Positions 12,278-24,335 of a stretch of 64,000 nucleotides of DNA are shown one piece after another. Source of the DNA: Pomacea canaliculata. Its lineage: Eukaryota; Mollusca; Gastropoda; Architaenioglossa; Ampullariidae. Position 1 is the first letter of the stretch. The number at the start of each line of letters is the position of its first letter. Below the pieces are notes generated by a model, which was not told the DNA's origin, ran no database searches, and saw only the letters and a list, made by a program, of their open reading frames with translations. The stretch spans positions 2,418,001-2,482,000 of the forward strand of contig NC_037599.1 in NCBI RefSeq assembly GCF_003073045.1, given 5' to 3'. Position numbers and translations under genes: made by a program.

Positions 12278-14190
12278 GTCTAGAGTTGCCTCCAGGTCTC
12301 TCACTCTCGGCCAGGTGCCCAGTGTCAACCATCACACCACATCCTCCTCGGGTTCCCGTCGTCCGCTAACAAGTTCACCAATCCCCACGATTTTTAGGAA
12401 ACATATGAAGTGAGCCACACCATGGACCCACGACGGCTTGTAATTCTTTTTTTGTGAAACGAAATTATTATAAAGAAAATCAACGTTCACATCATTGTTT
12501 TTACAAAGTCATCGTTCTGCCCAGATTTTGATCACTCGTGGAGTAACGAGGCAAAGTTCACAAAACACAATATCACTGTCTCGGTCTCCCCAAGAACACT
12601 AATTTTTGTTTTAACCACCACAGTTGCTGCCAAGAGGAATAGACTGTTCGTGTGTCGCTTGATCGAAAGAAGAAAATAAATTGTTGATACTTTTATTATC
12701 GTCTCAGTGAAATGGCATAGTCGAGGCCTTCTCTTTGTAAGAAGGCGCTACTAAAGATCCACTTAAAGCCTACACGGAGGTTAACAAAAGCACTGTACTA
12801 GTCACTGGCTAAATGTTTAGAGAATTTCTGTCGGTTTTTTTTTTTAATATTATTTGCCGCTCCGACACCGGGAACCGACCGCGCGCTTTGATGAGATGAA
12901 CATAAACATTTCCTTTTCAACTTTCTTCGGCGGCTTTGTGTAGGTCGCATAAATGTTTTCTCGATGTCACTGCCCCGTGATCACCGAATGTTCTGGTCTT
13001 TGAATCAACAACAAATTTCTCACAAAAAGCCTTCAATGTTTCCGTCGTCATGAAAAGTTGCCAGACTTACTTCTCTTGAACTTGGGTGACCTCGCCTTCA
13101 CACCTAGTGGCACGTTGCTTGACTGTGCTGAAGAGTTAAACATATTATTTGTGATGTCACAGCAGGTCGTTGTTCTTCCAGTCTCGTGCTGACAACTGAG
13201 GAAACGTTGAATCTGTGGCACTGTTGAGGTGATATTTTTTTTTTTTTGGTCCAATCCAAAACAAGGCAGTCTTCCAAATTCTTTCCTTCTTTTTTATCTT
13301 TTTTTTTCTTTGTCTTTTTTTTAAGACCACCTCATGTGCTCTGCATGTAATCTTCTCGTTCACAGCATCTACACAACACTGTAGGCTGTGGTTGATGTGC
13401 CGTGGGTGGAGCACGATGGTAACACTCACAATCAGTCTTTTCTTTAAACCGTCGCTGGCTGTTTATTGAGCTTCGCACCTCTCTCTCCGGTCCCACCTTT
13501 CATAACCTCCAAGTTTTTTGTTTCTTTTCTCCAAACATATTCAGTTTCCTCTCCATGAGGTATCCATGCTGTTAACCATAAACATAGTTCTTGTAGTCCA
13601 TTACTGACACATCCATGTCATAGTCTTCTAGAGGTGTCTGACGACCCTTCTCCTCCCAGATGCGTGGGAATTGTGACTAAGCAGGGGAGTAAGCCAGGGT
13701 CTAAGCAAGGGTGGGAGCCAGGGGAGGGCAAATTACGGCCCACAACGTCCTTAACGGAGAAGGGACCGTGAGATCTCGGTCTTACCGGTCATTTGAGCAG
13801 CGAGAATATGCTGACGTGGTGTCGTTCGAAGAAAAGACAACTCTATGGTGCTGCTTGCCCCCTTCCCACCTCCTTCCGAAAGGTAGAGTTCTTTGCTCTG
13901 TGATGACTGTTGACAGACACGCCTACCGCCAGGTCACTCATTCTGTCAAAAAAAAGGTGTTCAAAGTGTGTGTGTGAGAGAGAGATTTTTGGATCCGTAT
14001 TTGAAGTCTCGGGACATTCTTAAAAGTTTGTTGTATGTAGTCCATCTCACCCCCACCTGCACTCTCCCTCTACCTCTCTCCGTCTCTTCTCTCTCTTTTT
14101 TCTCTTCTGAGAAAGTCATTTCTCATCTTCAAAGCTGAAGTAAGAAAACACCCCGCTTGAAAATGAGGAGATCAAGGACCAGCGTCCGTA
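12278..14190. other. Spacer or upstream region of calcium-sensor gene 2
   Basis: AT-rich with poly-T runs near 13235-13320. Apart from the candidate exon at 13071-13143, no supported gene. An open frame at 13711-13977 (plus) has no recognisable features. Confidence 0.4.
13071..13143 (-). CDS. Second candidate alternative first exon of calcium-sensor gene 2
   Basis: ATG at 13143 gives 24 codons (starting MFNSSAQSSN, ending in a basic stretch KARSPKFKR) plus one base, then a consensus donor GTAAGT. Phase 1 again fits the acceptor at 8580-8581. It lacks an acylation motif and is Ser- and Lys/Arg-rich, so it would specify a differently targeted isoform. Supported only by frame, donor quality and phase. 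Confidence 0.3.
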
Positions 14191-14436
14191 ATGAGAGCTG
14201 TCTCAGTTTCACTGCTGCTGTTCTGTTACTTTACCCCGGGACATCACTGCCACCACCTTGTGACCACAGACTGTAGAGCAGTCACGTGGTCTGGACACTG
14301 TCACTACAGAGACAAGAGGATGTCCCATCATTTCCCTCACTACCTACCATCAGTTCCAAAGTACGGCATCCTGGGAAGAAGTTGGGAGGAGATGAGGGAG
14401 GTTGGCAAGCCAAAGTTTTCCAGCCTCGACCGTTGA
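14191..14436 (+). CDS. Candidate small secreted peptide ORF
   Basis: True ATG, 81 codons, TGA stop. The first 17 or so residues (MRAVSVSLLLFCYFTPG) look like a signal peptide, followed by a His- and Cys-containing segment. No family recognised, no splice or promoter support, and a chance frame of this size is not rare in 64 kb. Confidence 0.2.
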   Translation: MRAVSVSLLLFCYFTPGHHCHHLVTTDCRAVTWSGHCHYRDKRMSHHFPHYLPSVPKYGILGRSWEEMREVGKPKFSSLDR

Positions 14437-14739
14437 TCTTCTGGTGTGAAGTCGAGCGTGACAATCACCAGACAAACGCTTGCTGCGTTCATGAAACCTT
14501 CTTCTTCCTTGAATCAGGGATTTGAATAAAGACAGTCCAGAGAACAAAATTAGCAATGTATTTAGAAAACAAGGTTTTTTCTACTTTCACATATGCATAA
14601 CATAAAAGTAATTGTGGTGACAGAAAGTGTGTGTGTGTGTGGAGCATGTCATGTAGTTGCATACATCGACACTAGTTTTCACTCTAGGGAAAGTCTCATA
14701 TGAAATACTCATGTTTCTAGTGTACCCTGATCAGTTGAC

Positions 14740-15000
14740 TGCTCTGTCTACGTGTAATAAAGCTATCAAACTACAACGTGTACAGGCTAACAAAGCTGTT
14801 TTCACTGATAAAGAAATGTAGAAAACTCGACTTGCCCCTCGACACTAAAATTATCCTCTTTGACAGTTGTGTAAAACTATTTTGTTGCATGGGAGTGAAA
14901 TCTGGGCTTTTGAATCTGTTGATATGTGTGATAGGATGCAATGGTGAAAATGGTGTTAAATATTAAAACTAACTCACCGACATGCAGGGTGTTACATTTT
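14740..15000 (+). mobile_element. LINE reverse-transcriptase fragment (decayed)
   Basis: The plus strand encodes a piece of the region after the RT catalytic domain: LIKKCRKLDLPLDTKIILFD, then a segment like the usual VKPILLYGCEIWG, then KMVLNIKTNSPTCRV in another frame. Several frameshifts separate the parts, so this is an old non-LTR fragment. The ends are approximate. Confidence 0.7.
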
Positions 15001-17484
15001 TCCTGTGTCAATTTTTGAAAAATGTAGATTAGTGTGCTTTTAGTATGATTTTTATATATATATATATATGTGTGGAACATAACTCTGGAACTAAATAAAA
15101 TTTCCAGTTCCAACTGTGCAACATTGCAGTGTACATAGCTCAGTGTGTAAACTATCCTGTTTATGTACTTCATTATTAGATGCCTTTGGTTTTTCCTTCA
15201 TCTGGAAATTTTGGTGTAGTTTTTCTCCCCCACTTTTTTTAAAAATTAAACGCTAAACGGATAAAGTTCCCCCTGCACCAAACCCTGTGTCTAAGTCCCA
15301 AGTCACCAAACCCTGTCACTAAGTACTGATAATCCGGTCCTCAGGGCTAATCAACCTCAGACAGGGTGGAGATGTCATGTGAACATATACGATGCTGAGT
15401 GAATCTTATGTGAACATGGATGATGCTGATCACTGAACACCAGTGAAGCATGGTAGGAGCTCTAGCAGCAGATATAGTAGTGGGGTGATGATGATGGTGG
15501 TGACGGCAACGACAGTGAAGATCGGGTAGTAATATTAAAATGTCTACAACACCTAGAAATGGCGTGTCATCGTCTGGCAAACAGTTTGTGCCAAAGGGCG
15601 ATTGTTATATGATTATGTACGTCTTCCCGTGCGATACTCGGGTATACGGGTCTCGTGTATCGGGTAAAACTCTAGGGTGTGTGTCTTGTGTGACACTCGG
15701 GTACATTTACTCGGCAGTGACACTGCGTGCATGTCTGCGTGCATGTGACACTGTGTAACATTCCTGTGGAAATATTTCGGGGTGCGGTGTCGCCGTCATT
15801 CCAACACTCTTTGTTTCTGTTAGAGCAAAAGGAACGAAATCCCAGATTATTATCAAGTGCGACAAGCGAAATCAGCAACCATGTTTAGACAGTTACCTCC
15901 CTTTTTTGCACATCCCCGTTAGCTGAGACTCGCGAACTCAGTTACCTGCCCACTCGCACGATCTTCTACTTAACTCTGTGTGTGTGTGGTTCTAAAATCG
16001 GTTGTTTCTCCAGTTTTTAACAAATACTTTAAAAATACGTTTGTCCTTGACACTATCAGTGTTTTTCGATTCATCATTAACGAGGGAGGCACGCAATAAT
16101 TTAAAGGAAAAGGCAAGCCAAATTAAAAGTTGGACCTAAATGATAGATTCTGGCTTACTGGAGAATGTTTTTCTAATTTTGGGGTTTAGAACGATCATTT
16201 ACTTACAGTCATGTCTACACGATACACATATTTAGAGGCCGAAATGCTGGCTATAGAACTTTGCATGAAGGAGTTCTCAGTTCCTCAACACAACGTAACT
16301 GTATCAGTAAAGGCAACGACACGTGACAGTTTTCTTGTCCAGTGGGTCCGCCTACGTCACAGATGAAAGGAAGTTTTTCTTTTGCAAAAGAGTGCGCAGA
16401 CATGGATCTTCAAGAATCGTCCTGAAGCTGTGCGTAAGAAGCGTTTGTAAGTGATTGTTTATCCACCAGAAAGTTTGATTGGACATGATTCAGAGTGACA
16501 GTATCATTAAGCCCAACTTACCACTTAAGTTGTTTTTCCCTTTAACAGATGAAGTCACGTGCTGGTTTGTTTCCCCGTTTATTGTCCGACATTTATCCCC
16601 CACGCCAACCCACCCTCTTTCTCTCATTCTCTGTTTTCTGAGAAATTCATTTCTCAACCTGCGAGGTCAGGTCAGGTCAAGGGCGGATCATTATCCGCGA
16701 TAAGCACTTGCGTGACGATACCCTCCACACCCCTCCCCCCACTTCCTGCCTCCACGTGTGTTGCACAAGATGACGTGTTCCTAATTTCTATTTTTAGCTC
16801 AACTAAAATTCCGGAAGGGTCCTTTGAATCTTCCGGCTTGAAGATCTGGACACAAGTATGAGTCAACGCATGAAACGTACCAGTCGGAAAAACCCGAGAG
16901 CAGTGAGACTCCAGAGTATTCTATTGAAAGAATAAAAATAAGATTAAGCAGTGTCAGGTTACGGACTCAGTGAAGTGAAGCAGAAGCTGTGGACATGTTG
17001 ATTCAAGATAATCTTTGTGTGCAGGTCATGGGACTGTCAGTTATAGCAGGATGTGAGTTAGGGTTAGCGGGCTTTTAACAGATTAGACGAGCTTGTGCTT
17101 TGTTCTCCTGTTTTATTTTTTCTTTTCATTCCATGCAGCTGCATGCGGCAGTCCGAGTGCGTCATTGCGTGTGTGCGCATGTGTCTGCAGGTGCATGTCT
17201 TTTAATATAAAAAAAAGCGAGAGGTGAGTGTGGCGACGTGTGTTGTGTAGTACAGGTGGGGGAGGAAGTCTGTAGAATTATACAAATCCACACCTTGATC
17301 TGATGGTAACTTTTTGCAGGACCACTTGTTTCATTTACAGAAAGGTCTTAGATTATGTTTAGTATTTGTGTGATATTTTAGTGTAGTTTGCTTCGGACCA
17401 TCTTTATTTCACTCGTTTTAAACGAACCACATACAAAATAAAAGAAAAATCTGCTATGCAGAGCAAGTTTAGAGGTCACAAACG
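15001..17484. other. Spacer
   Basis: AT-rich DNA with TA and GT microsatellites (15050-15070, 15980). No open frame with recognisable domains on either strand. Confidence 0.5.
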
Positions 17485-17630
17485 TCAACATAATTTTAGA
17501 GGAAACACCCTGAGGTCGGCAGCACCGCACTCCGCGATGTTCTCTCCTTTTGTAGGAGCGGTGGACAGCATCTCGCGCTGCCCTTTGATCTGGTCCGCGA
17601 GCACACGGAGCGCTGACCATCTTGGCAATG
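17485..17630 (-). CDS. Candidate terminal coding exon of an unidentified small protein
   Basis: After an acceptor TTTTAACAG (AG at 17631-17632) the minus strand reads about 48 codons to TGA, including LPRWSALRVLADQIKGQ and ENIAECGAADLR. Composition and lack of low complexity look coding. A 23-nt upstream exon-like piece (17757-17779) bordered by GACAG and GTAAG would join in frame; the next upstream ATG (17844) would need a 36-bp intron, too short to trust. I do not recognise the protein. Confidence 0.25.
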
Positions 17631-17844
17631 CTGTTAAAATGAATTCGAGTAAAACGTGTTCACGCCATCGGAAACGCAATGTTCTGGTTATTTACTGATT
17701 TTCAAAAGTTATTACTGATGTGCTAGACAAATTCTTGTAATTTTTGTAAAACTTACCAATTATCTGCTTGCCAATGAACCTGTCAACAAATCAATTTCTT
17801 TTTAACGCAGTTTACCTGTTCTTTAACACCGAGTATCCCGACAT

Positions 17845-19629
17845 GGAAAACATAAAGAAGAGTGAAGACAGACGATGTAGGACGTCGTGGCAGGTTTGAA
17901 ACTTTCTCTGTGTGAGAGAGAGAGAAAGAAAGAATTCGTGCGTCTGGATGTATAGTGATGTGTGGCTGTGGCACTTAGTGTTGAGCAGCGACTCTACGTT
18001 TTTTCTCATTCCTTCTCTCTTTTCCATTCTACTCCGCCTTTCTTCTCCTTAATCATAGTTGTGTTGTCGTGACTGTACCCTGCACTCACCTACCCAACAA
18101 TTTTTAAAAAAAATAAAGAATTGAACACTGTGATCACCTGGTCCAAAAGGGGAGGTCACTGACGTGAAGACATCAACTGTTCACTGTCTCACTGGTGCCG
18201 TAAGAAATTTATTCAGGTGAGATTTAGAGGTCATTCCAGGTCGCGTGTGAGGAGTGGTGGGAAGGGAAGGCCATGAAGACGAGAAAGCAAAAGCAGAGAT
18301 AAAGTTGGGATAAATCAAGAGGCTGATAACATCTGCCATTAGACGCCGTGCGTCTGGCTGAGAGGCTGGACGAGAAAGTTTTCCATAAATAAAAAGAAAA
18401 TGATTTTGAAATCAAATATCGTTCAAATTGTAATCATGAAAATAAATGATAGAACTCTTGTTTGGGAAGAATAACCTGATCAGGGTTGAATAACTAAAAG
18501 GATATATTAAATGAAGGGTTGAAAATATAAAACCTCAGACCATCAAAACCGAAAGATAAATACATTTTAAATTGCATTGGCATTAAACAGTATGAAAACA
18601 GAAAATACAGACTGGTGTAAGATTTGTAATGAGTGGATTCTAAGAATACACAGTGTGAAGAGCGCGAGGCAATGGTTAGTTTTCAACACAACAAAGGAAA
18701 TTTGGAGACATGCCCAGAAAACACCTTTGTGAATGTGCTGTCAGTCTGACATGATTGTGGAATACGATCACACTCTCCCCATAGCAAAAGTTCTGCTCTG
18801 TACCTCCTGAGGAATGTTCCAGATCAGTTTCTTCCCCGGCACAACTAACAGAGGTAAGATTACCAGGTTGGATCTTGTCCAAAGATCGGATAATGTGTCT
18901 AAATATAAATAGTTGTTATTGAGTGTATGCATTATTGTGTATGGATTATTTGCTGTTGGAATAACACAACAGAGCCAACATCTCCACTTCTACTGACGTC
19001 TGTCAGCGATTGTAAGTTGACGACTGATATAAAACTCAACTCGTACCTTACCAACTTACAGTTTTGTTTCTTTTTTTATCCGATCTCTGGTAAAATAAAA
19101 AGAGAAGCTAAAAAAATACAAGAAAATTTTATGTGTGTTTCATTCACATTTGACCATCGTCTACATCGTCGTCATCATTGCAGTCATCTTCCTCATCATC
19201 GTCATCGACCTCATCGTCGTCATCGCCACACGCTTCAAACACTGTGCGAAACTTGTTCCTAGATTCCTGCTACCAGAAAACAAGGCCAGAGTTGCTTCCT
19301 GAGATTACACACCCCCCACGGGCCTGCTCTGTATTCTAATCTATTTCTGTACCAGGAAGGGATTTGCTTCCCCAAATTCCCCGACGAAAACTGAGCATTG
19401 TGACGAAGCGAACTTTGAACCGGTAGCTTTATTTGTATTAGACGATTCTCTGGGGTTATCTGTGGGGTAACGCAAACACCAGAGGCAACGTTGGTGACAT
19501 TACTTGACAAACATCCTAGTTCTTGTTCCTTTTCTCTTTCTTGTTCCTTCCCACGAAAACTTTTTTTTCGGGCAGTTTGAAGTTGCCCACCCCGATAGGT
19601 CCACAAAGCAGTAGCATCGGTAGTGTACA
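17845..19629. other. Spacer upstream of the receptor array
   Basis: No supported gene. GA-rich run at 17911-17935 and a CATC/CGTC-rich low-complexity stretch at about 19155-19240. It may include distal regulatory DNA for receptor A. Confidence 0.45.
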
Positions 19630-19705
19630 CAGCTGCTGTCCTCTGTCTGTCACAGCTGCTGTCCTCTGTCTGTCACAGCTGCTGTCCTCTGTCTGTCACA
19701 GCTGC
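19630..19705. repeat. 23-bp tandem repeat upstream of receptor A
   Basis: Three near-perfect copies of a 23-bp unit starting CAGCTGCTGTCCTCTG at 19630, 19653 and 19676, with a partial fourth at 19699. Each unit contains an E-box CAGCTG. It ends about 340 bp before the receptor A start codon. Confidence 0.9.
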
Positions 19706-20041
19706 CAGTAGAGTGTGTGACGCTCTGTCCTGTGCTGTTCCTTATTGTCAGTGCCCTGGAGTGTTAGTCACTGGCTTTTCTCTCCCATATAGTGAGTGTC
19801 CTCAGACTTTGTCCCTCATTCGTCACCAGGAACTGTGTCCAGAAACCGTCTGCAGGCTATGTCCCCGTACAACACGTGATAGGATCCGTTATTCAGTTTG
19901 TTGTGTTTTAGTTGTTGGACGCATTACAAGAGATTTGCGTTTTCCAGCTGCTGGAGACCGATCACTAGAACTGTAAGACTACTCCCCTGGAGCAGCACAC
20001 GGGTGGGAAGAGGTGACAAGAACTGTCTGCATCCGTGGAAC

Positions 20042-22645
20042 ATGAAGCAGTCGGCAGTTGTGGGTGTGGTGAGAGTGTGGATGCTCTTCTCGACTCTATG
20101 GGCATCGCTTGGTCAGCTCACGTCGAGGCAAGAGTGTGTGCGATGTAAATGTGACGACTGTAGCAAGCCATGCTGCAAGGTCTTCAGTCCCAGCGGTCTG
20201 ACGGAGCTGAGTGTTGCCGTCAACTGCTCGCAGCCCGACGATGTCATCATTCTTGACACCGTCACCATGGCCACGGATCCTGACCCGGAGTCCCAGTGTA
20301 ACGGTCACAGTTTGACACACACCGACGGATGCTTAACGAGTACACCGACCAACTTGTGCGCCTTTCCGCAAATAAAAGCTGTTTCTCTCCGCAACAATTC
20401 CTTGAGCAAGATTCCAGAGCTGACCTGTCTCTCTGGCCTCATCTATCTGGACTTCCGGAAGAACGTCATCACGACTGTCCCCCAGGACACGTTCAAGGGC
20501 TTGTTCGCTCTCCGAGAAGTGTATCTGGATGACAATGCCATCACTTACATCCACCCGTTGGCCTTTGACCCCAGCACGAGCATGCTGACCACCTTTTCGG
20601 TCTCGGGCAACTTAATGACCGTCCTGGATCCTTGGATGTTTCTGCTGCCCCGTCCGTTCTGTCGCTTCAATTTCAGTCACAACAACATCGCGCGCCTGAC
20701 TAACGAACAGCACTTCAACATCGGGCGATCGTCGAGAGCCCACTACGGCCCTGGCTTCGTTGACGTCACGTACAACAACATGGTGATGTCGCCGGCGGAC
20801 GACATGAAGCAGTATGGCATCTACGAGGTGCCGGACTTGCTGCCGTTTATTTCCTGGGGTTTCGACTTGCGGTTCAACCCTTTCCACTGCGACTGCAAGT
20901 TCTTCAAAGTCGTCAAGTTCCTAAACTACGTGTCGACGTACCTGTGGAGATCCTATTTCAACATCACCTGCGCTTCCCCGTCCCAGTTTAGGGGTGTACC
21001 TATGTTTCAGCTGCCTCTTGATCAGCTGACGTGTCCCGTGACAGTCACCTGCCCTTTGCCCTGCACCTGCACCCAGAGGCCGTATTATCAAGACGTTCTA
21101 GTGAACTGCAGTCACAAGCGGCTGATGACGCTGCCGCGTGACCTGCCGGAAGGGAACCTCACTCTGGACATGACTGGCAACGCCATACGACGCCTGGACC
21201 TGCAGAACTACTTGCAGCGAGTGGTCCACCTGAATCTGACTGCCAACCATTTGTTCGAGGTCGACCAGCAGGCGGCGCTGGCGCTACGGCACGTCAGGTC
21301 ACTAGACATGCGCGGAAACAACCTTCATCATCTGTCGACCACCTTACAGGTTGTTTCCCCTGACGCAATATACCTGGACATCGGCACTTTGAAGTGTACC
21401 TGCGAACTGGAGTGGTTCTTGCACTGGACTGGGAGACATATTTACGAAAATCTTCAAAAGGTAAGAAAAACAATTAAGTAGGAGACAACGATGGTTCCTG
21501 ACAGATATTTGCTTTCTGCTTCTGCTTGCAGCTGTCCTTTCTCCTCCGCATTCAGTTTTCACTACTTCAGCTGGTGTTTTCACATAATTACGACAAAACG
21601 CGATGTACAAACAATTTTCTAATGTAGTGATGAGGCTATACGAGTGCTCTTCTACAAATTGCGAGAAATGAATATCATTTGCATATTAAATTAGAAGACC
21701 GTGCAAACATAGAACCAAAGGGTCAAAATCTATTCATGGACGTTAGAAATATTGTAAACTCATTATTCCTTTTAAAGGAGAGCGGTTGCACCATGAAGCT
21801 TACAATTGTCTGAAAGAGCATAAAAAACGAAACAGCAAGTCTGAAAAGAATTTATTGGATAACGTTTACAAACATTCATCATGTATAATGTAATGCAGTT
21901 TTAATCCGGCTAGCCAGTAGGACACGCTAGTAAAACTAAAGTTGCTTCTTGCCACCTTTGATGTTTGTTCTTTGCGTAGATCACGTGCCTTTCTGAAAGT
22001 GACGGTCGTCACGTGTTGCTGATCAACGCCACGCGAAGAGACCTCGGCTGTGAGGCAGAAGATACGTCACTCTCACACGAGACCTGGGCTTACGTCATTG
22101 TGGCGGCAGCTGTTGTCCTCATCGTCCCCATCCTCGTCGTGGTGTTTCGCTACGAGTTGCTGGTGTTGTATCATCGCTTCTTTCATCGTCAGCCCGGAGA
22201 GAAATACTTGCCTGCTCTTCTTGAAGTTCCCCGATATGACATCTTCGTCAGCACGGCCACCAACAGCGACAACGACGCCACCTGGGTGAGCAGGATCTTG
22301 CTGCCCGCCATGGACAGACGCAAGCTGACCTACTTTGTGCCACAGAGAGACAACCTGCCAGGTGCCATCCCCATGGACGAAGTGGTTCAAACCCTCCGAC
22401 AGAGCAAGTGCGCACTCATCCTGCTGTCGCCGGACTACCTGGCCCAGCCCATCTGCTGCTTCCAGTTCCGCCAAGCATACGACATGATGGTCAAGGAGGG
22501 TCGCGGTCGTGTCTTCGTCGTGTGCTTGCAGAAGGTCAAGCGGGGTCAAATGCAGGACCACCTCCTACGGGCCATACTCAACCTCAACATGGCGTACTCG
22601 GGTGATAACCCAGATGATCTGTACAACCTTATTAACCTTATCTAA
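20042..22645 (+). CDS. Toll-like receptor A (LRR-TM-TIR)
   Basis: Exon 1 is 20042-21460 (473 codons), the phase-0 intron 21461-21979 (AAG|GTAAGA, GCGTAG), exon 2 21980-22645 (221 codons plus TAA): 694 residues. The ATG at 20042 is chosen because it heads a signal peptide (MKQSAVVGVVRVWMLF); the frame upstream begins without an ATG. The order is an N-terminal Cys cluster (CVRCKCDDCSKPCC), leucine-rich repeats, a first cysteine cap (NPFHCDCKFF), a second LRRNT (CPLPCTCTQRPYY), short repeats, a second cap split by the intron, a membrane segment (AYVIVAAAVVLIVPILVVVF) and a TIR domain. Box 1 is YDIFVSTA and box 2 is QRDNLPGAI; the WCxxE and FW box-3 motifs are absent. Two cysteine clusters place it with protostome mccTLRs. 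It is the most divergent of the five and has its own C-terminus (DDLYNLINLI). Confidence 0.92.
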
Positions 22646-24335
22646 GTGTTGTCACAAAAACAAAGTCAAGTCCTGCAAAGAAGTGTTTGGTGTTTAAGAG
22701 AATGGATTGGGAAAGAAATCATCGTCTTTTGTTCATCTTGACTCCGATATTCCTCCCTTGGGGCGTGACACCTCTTCACAGGTCTAACAGTCGGAAGATA
22801 GTAGTTTTCCGTTAGTGCCCTCTGTGTGTGCGTGTATGTGTATGTGTGTGTGTGTGAGATTTCTTGTTCCAGTTTTATTTTGTAACCCTGTAAAACCCTC
22901 CACCTACTCTCCAGATAGCTTTGTTTCCAACGTCCGCATTTATGTGTCACGTGGATGTTTGAATGTGAATTGTAATTGTAATTCTGATGTTCACAACAAT
23001 GCACGGAAATGATTAAAATCGTGTAAGCACATAGGATGTGTGTCAAATGGGAAAACCTGCGATGTGGGAAAAGCCGACGGAGCTAATCATGTGGTGGCTG
23101 CTGGCAAACTATTCCCACACCGACCAATGGAAGTCGAGGCTTCACGTACATCGGTGAGTCGATGAGCAGAGACTACGTCATCGGACGTGACCAACACCCC
23201 TTGAGAGGTCGAGAGGAAGTCGAACGCTCATACAGGGTCTTTATTGGTGACGTCAGAGTAACCGTTGCTTACATTGAGCGCTCCCTCCACACACACAGAC
23301 TCCCTCCCAACCCCTCCTCAAGTCTGTTACCGAAACAGGTGATCACGTGGTAATTATATTCTCGTCCTTATTGAAATAAAGACATATCCTCCTCCCAGCC
23401 TTCTGTTTCCTGTCATAATGCAGTGGTCTTCCGTTATTCACGTTTGTATTCGTCTGATTATGTTCCCACGGAAAAGCTGGTAGCTTTATTAAACGAACAA
23501 ATGTTTGATTCTGTTTATATTCTCAAATGTTTGTCTCTAACGGTTTTCTCATATTTCCACAAATCTTTGTCTCTACGTTTGTGAACAGATGTTTGTCTGA
23601 TAATATGTGTACACATGTGCTCAGATGTCTGCTCTGACGTGCGTGTGTGTGTGTGCGCGCGTGCTTGCGTGCCTGAGTAACCGACGTCAGCGTGCTCGTT
23701 CCATGCGATCGTCTTTAACGTCGACGTCGACGTTTGTGAGATTGTCGGACTGTTCATCTCTTGCGTAGCGGGAAATGTTCACTTCTTTTGTTGAGCGTGG
23801 ACTTCATGAAGGAGACTTTTACTGTCAGCTCTTCAGTTACTCAACAGTTCCGTCCCTGACACAAGGGTCACGTGTAACAATGGCTTTCATCCGCCTCCAT
23901 CCTTTCTTTGTTAAAATCGTCTGGCAAGGAGGAAGAAATGCAAATTTGAGAGCAATAAATGATGACTGTTTTAAATTAAAACTACTTGATCGGGAAAGAT
24001 ATTTGACCTTTCCCGACGTTGCTGAAGAGATACTGGTTTCATTTTCATTTTGTTTGATTGGCTATACGCCCAGAGGGCAGTTTTAGCCCTAATATGGGTG
24101 TTGGTTATTTAGTTTTGTCTGTTTTTTCTTCCTGGTTGTGAAGAAGTATAAGACGCAGTTTTCTGAAACACTTACTTTGCTGTGGATCCTGAACGCGTTC
24201 TGTCCAGTTAGTCCTATGTAAGACGATCCTTCCATCCCTGCTGTTCCGTCTTTTACAGACCACTAAGACTTAACCTTCGTTAGCCTTGATCGTGACACAA
24301 TAGAACTGTGTCAACCAAAGAAAAAAAACAGTAAA
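22646..24335. other. Spacer between receptors A and B
   Basis: Contains GT-rich microsatellites (22823-22856 and 23640-23660), a possible AATAAA at about 23377, and an inverted repeat with 8-bp arms (CGGGAAAG and CTTTCCCG, 23991-24015) about 320 bp before the receptor B start. No gene supported; presumably the receptor B promoter. Confidence 0.5.

Noticed and set aside
22073-22561. Long antisense open frames over the TIR exons (also 26130-26612, 31564-31971, 40256-40663)
   Set aside because: They are mirror frames caused by the GC-rich codon use of the conserved TIR exon. They shift with the sense gene in every copy and show no domain of their own.
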